Below the pieces are notes generated by a model. The model was not told the origin of the DNA. It ran no database searches and worked only from the letters and a program-made list of their open reading frames with translations. DNA of 64,000 bases from Lineus longissimus (taxonomy: Eukaryota > Nemertea > Pilidiophora > Heteronemertea > Lineidae). This document shows, piece after piece, positions 59,325 through 64,000 of this stretch (position 1 is its first letter; every line of letters begins with the position of its first letter). Location of the stretch: contig NC_088311.1 of NCBI RefSeq assembly GCF_910592395.1, positions 4,404,501 through 4,468,500 of the forward strand. The letters are read 5' to 3'. A program made the position numbers and the translations under genes.

Positions 59325-62300
59325 GTAAGCACTGTTTTAGGGTGGCCTATCGCTAACCAGCTATAACCGTGAGTTGACGATTTGTTGATGAAAATGACAA
59401 AAGCCTAAAATAAACAAGCAAGAAGTTTGAAAGTCGAATGCCGTATTTATCATTTCCAAATGGACTCCCTCTCACTCCTGGACTAGTCTTTTTTTGGAAT
59501 CCCTTCCATATATTATTATTTGGATATGTCCAAATGTCGACTGGCGATTTGAGTTAAAAGCCACAGGAAGGTTGAGGATGTCATTTGTACTATAGTAATA
59601 CTAATATAGGGGTAGTTGTAAAACAAGAAACACAGAAACGAAACAGAAACACAGAAACGCAGAAACGAAACGCAGAAACGAAAATCAAACGGGTTTTCAT
59701 AAAAGTTGGAATCAAGCGGCACGCCGATACTTTCCTTGCCCAATCCGTTGTTATTGTCGTTTAAAAGTAAAATCTGAGGTTGGTGGGTTGCGGCCAGCCG
59801 GAATGCAATAGAGTTGTTGAGGGGATACATGGAGCAACTTGGGGGGGGGGGGGGAGGGGGCGGCACGATATGGGTGAAGTCTTTTGAGGTGGTGGTGTAG
59901 TACTTTGGTAGGTTCGATTCGATTCCTACAGCATGTTATTTTAAATGAAGGTGCAGTGCAACATCTTGCCTTGTAGTGTTCAATTTACATGAAGTACCAG
60001 GATCATCCTACAAATCCCGTCTGATGCAGCACTTAATGCAAGGTACGGTACCAGTACATGGGTGAATCATTTCGACGTTATGTGAGACGTGAGAGACCAA
60101 TTTTGGCGACTAGAATAGAGTAAAGTGGGGGGGGGGGGGGGCGGGCACTAGACTTGGACTTGGAGTAACTCAATCTTGCCTGCCCAGCTGCTGCCTTTAA
60201 ATAGTCCCTTTAAATATCTGTTTATGTTAATGAGGTTGCAGTAGGGAAGTTCAGCCTAGTGTCGTGCACAGGCCATGGAATGTACAAAAGAATAGGACTC
60301 GCTATTCGAAGGACTATTTTCTATTTACGCCGTGTAGTACATACATGTAGTGTATTGGCACGATCAAGGCCGGATGCTGCCAATCTGCGCACACGTTGAT
60401 GAGGCTAAAAGGGGTATTGGGAAATGAGCATTCCTCCTTCCATTCCGACTGAATACCAGTTTTAGTTACACCCGCGTTCGCGGCCACAACCATGGCAACA
60501 AGATGGAGTCTGCAGACCAGAATTCGCCAGAAGACTGGTTTCTGCGTTTCGTTTCTGTGTTTCTGTGTTTCTGTTTCGTTTCTGTGTTTCTTGTTTTACA
60601 ACTACCCCTAATATAGTAGGCCTATGTATGGTCTTATAGTTATACCGGTACATGATTTTCAGGATGTAATGGCTGAATGACATTGGGAAAGATGTCACGT
60701 CATGAACAGGGCTGGTTGCCAGTTGTGGGGAAGCAGGTGTGGTGGGGTAAATCCATGATGTAAAAACTTGCCTCACACAGTAACACATGATTCAGGCTGA
60801 CTTGAGGTTGTGGCGAGGAAACATGGCAGTCGACCTCAAGCCGGCCTGAATAAAATGTGTTAGTATCATTTCCAAAAAGGCTCTATCTCTGTTCTGCCAG
60901 CCTCTATCCATTATCAAAGTGGCGCTGTGGATACATCAGTCCCCGTATCCTTTTTTCCCTCTCTCGATTAATGAACTGACAATGTCATGTAGGCCATTAA
61001 TGTAAAAAACATCACCTTTTTAAAGGACTGGTTTTTTTTACCCAACCTCAAGTTTTGGACGTTTACATGTACCAAATGCAGAATGCTGAGTTGTCTTCAA
61101 GACCTGAATGTCAATATTGGAGTTGCATTTACAGAATATTTTAAGGTTTATACAAGTTGTTAAATTTTGGAAGAGTTAATAATTATGGAGAGGATCATTG
61201 TCTTTGACTTTGATAGTGACAAGTGACATGACTGCACTGATTAATCAGAATTAACTAACATTTTTGTCATCGTACAAAATATAAAGTCCATTAATAGACC
61301 CAAGATATTCAGCAATTGACATTCAGTTCCAGAATGCGACTCCATTGTTGACATTCAGGTGATTGACACTGTACAGCATGTACAGTGTATCAGCATTGTT
61401 CATCTTGGCACACAAGGCTCCCGAGATTGCACAGTCCCTTTAACAACCTATACATGTATGCTGCCTGTCATAAGTTAAAGATTGGACTTATTGGGGGAAG
61501 AAGGTGTCAGTTCCCTGCATCTTGTCATGACATGGTTTACAACATTTCTTGAAAATTGTACAATAAATGTGATACTGATTACTGAATCCTGTAGTGAAGA
61601 CGTGTAGAATATGAAAACCTCTTCTTCCATGTCACCATCTTCACCTTCGCTGATTTCACGTTCCAATATAAAGCTGCCGCATCTCTCGCTCTACATCACT
61701 ATTGTTACCACAGTGATCTCCATGGCAACCCGTCTGTGATGCATTCATTACCGAAGCTGCTTCCGTCTTGTCCTTTTAGCTATCTCATGTATGTGGGAGT
61801 CGAAGACGGTCTCTGTGTAATGTGGATAGATAGCATCTTAGAACCTCATTCTGCAGGGTTCTCTTGGAGGGATGGGAATGATGGTGATTGATTTGACTGA
61901 TCTCAACAATGAACTAGATTTATTTGTGCCCATTTTCACCAACAGCTTTAGCCTTGACCTGCCGTCTTGGCCCTGTATGTCTTTTAATCAAAAAAAGGGA
62001 AGCGCATGCTGTGGATTTACAGCTGGGTTTTACACTGCGGTTGCTGGCACCCCTAAACATTAAGTAGAATTTTAATTATTTGGGCGCTTTTGACATTTCA
62101 AAGACCACTCTATTTAGAATGTGTGGATTGGGTTTAGTGGGGTATCAGTTGGCTAACGAAGGTGGTGTTTGTCTCTCACCTGGAGCTTCACCAGTTACAA
62201 ATCAAGACTGATCTTGAAACCTTCGATTGATAATACTAATTCATTGGAAAATTGCCTTCATATCAGCTTGCTGACTAAATGTTTAAAATAGAGCCGCATA

Positions 62301-64000
62301 TGGTTAGCATTGGAGCACTTTTCCGCAAGAGAGGCGTCGTTGGTTCTCGGTGTGTTGATTTCAAATCAACTGTGGGCAAAGATGTTTTTCTTTAGCTAAC
62401 TAGAGATTGGCGATGCCGCTCGATTTTAAATCACTACAGAATGGTTTCCCCTTCGTGTGTACATTTTATATGGACGCTTGAGTTTTTTCCCTCCAAAGTT
62501 GCTGGGTTTTGTGCCAATGCTGTTCTTGCTCGCTGCATTCTCATATAAACGTGGACCCTTGAAGTACATGTATTGTACATCATTCGCTCCTACCAACTAA
62601 CTTGAGTTTTTGTTTTTACTTTTAAAAGGAACGTAAACGCTTTGATCTCTTGGTATAACTTCTCTTTCTCCATTCCATGAGATACAAATTGCAAGCTCCA
62701 GTTGAATGGGTTAATCCGGTTCTCTTTGAAGATTGTCTGTGTTATTGGCTCTGGCAGGCTTTCTTCTTGTTCACTGTCCTTTAGACCCCAAGACCCGTCT
62801 ATAATTCAAGCAAATTCCTCCCCGTGTATTTGCATAATGACTGCCTTGGAGCAATGCCTTGTATTTTTAGCCAAGTCTGACAATGGACAGTCTGGGCGCT
62901 ATGATTGTGTGTGTTCTGCAGAGGTTCTACTCTGTACATGCACATGTGTGGATTGGATAGAGGTTCTTCTGGCCGTACTGTAAGCTCTCTTATTATCAAG
63001 TAGAGTTCAGGCAATTCAGGGGCGGATGCAGGGGAGGGGTTCTGGTGATTCCCCCCCCTTAAATGGCAGTTTTTCTGTAAACAGCATTTGAAAACAATTC
63101 TGGGGCAAAAAGTAGCATGTATTGTGCTGTTGATTTCATGTCACTGTAACTTGTAAATTGGATATGTGTAGTGCTGGCAGACTCATTCTGACCTTGACCT
63201 GTTTAAATAGTAGGTCAACGTCGGATGTAGTTCCCTGTTCATGTATGATGTGTGGCCAAGAAATAACGATTAGGTTACATGTGTCCAAGCAAACTAAACT
63301 ATAGGAAGAGAACCAAAATACTTCAGCAATATTGAGAACACTTTCCAAAAATGCCGCTCAAAGAATTAAAAAAATTACTCTTGTCTACTTGTACATGTAT
63401 GGACCAGTCAGTCAGTCTCCATTCCTTCTTCAAGACACTGCTGTGATATGTAAGTCTTTTATGCAATTCTACATGTGCAGACTTCAAGTGCATCCAGCAT
63501 GATCCAACACTCCTTTCATTTTACTGATTTTCATAATTTGTGCTCAGTGACATGGTGTCGTCAACGCTATCAAGCGACTCTGAGAAAGCGGCAGTCCTGC
63601 CGATCACAAAGGAGAGCGAATCTTAGCAGCAGCCGACACGACGGTATGACTCAGCATGCCTCGCTATCAATAGCAGTCTTCGAGATTCTCCATTGTAAGA
63701 CCATTGGCTCAGATTTTTCCCCGCGGCAAAACTCTCTTGCCTTTGCTAGATCAAAGGTGTGTTATTTATCAGTAGATAATTTATAATTTGAGCATAACTA
63801 CGTTGGGTCGGAGGAAGGCGTGTATGTTGGTTGTGTGTTTAGACTGTGCATGTGCGGTTTAGAGCGAGCATGAAGTAAAAAATTTAGTTGGTATTTGATA
63901 GTGCTGAGTATACCCCCTTTTCCAATGGTTGTTATGGTTACCTGGAAACTTCATGGTCTGGTATCATCTTGAGATGAATTTGTCAAATGTTACAGTTAAT
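59325..64000 (+). other. Presumed first intron of the secreted-protein gene
   Basis: No coding exon is supported. It contains the terminal-inverted-repeat element at 59608-60609, poly-G runs near 59839 and 60127, and otherwise ordinary A/T-rich sequence with short frames only. Confidence 0.4.
59608..60609. mobile_element. ~1.0-kb element with 73-bp terminal inverted repeats
   Basis: The left end 59608-59680 (AGGGGTAGTTGTAAAACAAG, then repeated ACACAGAAACGAAAC words) and the right end 60537-60609 are reverse complements with one or two mismatches in 73. No transposase frame lies between them; the interior has a poly-G run and mixed unique sequence. It is probably a non-autonomous DNA transposon, or two head-to-head insertions of a short element. 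Confidence 0.7.

Overview
This is genomic DNA from an animal. All five genes are intron-rich (GT-AG introns, phases that join cleanly), and the gaps are packed with short repeats, foldback elements, microsatellites and homopolymer G/C runs. The frequent words TACATGTA and TAGGCCTA, the repeat types and the gene families suggest a marine invertebrate bilaterian. A lophotrochozoan such as a mollusc, annelid or brachiopod is my first guess; I cannot exclude an ambulacrarian. I assembled all gene models by hand from open frames, splice sites and phase matching.

Layout. (1) 139-4569, + strand: the rRNA-processing factor EBP2 (8 exons, 304 aa). Its second intron hosts a small inverted-repeat element and a large tandem-repeat mobile element. 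(2) 7720-19442, - strand: a 20-exon gene for a 1243-aa protein with the domain order Neuralized (NHR) - Roc - COR - Cys/His cluster - Death - TIR, ending in a possible prenylation box. It is convergent with EBP2. (3) 23880-28220, - strand: an 11-exon, 540-aa homologue of Fanconi anaemia protein C (FANCC). (4) 32792-47362, - strand: a 26-exon, 1098-aa leucine-rich-repeat protein I cannot name, with a second copy of the tandem-repeat element and a perfect 278-bp tandem duplication inside it. (5) 49179-54488, - strand: an 8-exon, 507-aa IL-1-receptor-like protein (signal peptide, two Ig domains, one membrane span, TIR). (6) 58992 onward, + strand: the first coding exon of a secreted protein of unknown family whose remaining exons lie outside the window or were not found. 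A 5'-truncated non-LTR retrotransposon lies at 56104-57000.

Biology. Two of the five full genes carry TIR domains of very different types, about 30 kb apart. One is a Death-TIR pair (as in MyD88) fused to a Roc-COR GTPase and an NHR domain. The other is a classical Ig-TIR receptor. The multidomain protein is the strongest candidate for a little-described innate-immune or cell-death system. The most intriguing non-coding signal is a ~300-bp repeat unit, seen seven times in two loci, that keeps nuclear-receptor half-sites in fixed spacing (a direct repeat with 3-bp spacing plus an everted repeat with 8-bp spacing). A nested miniature transposon at 28575-28945 can be dated relative to its host repeat because two empty copies of the site are present at 57.4-57.6 kb.
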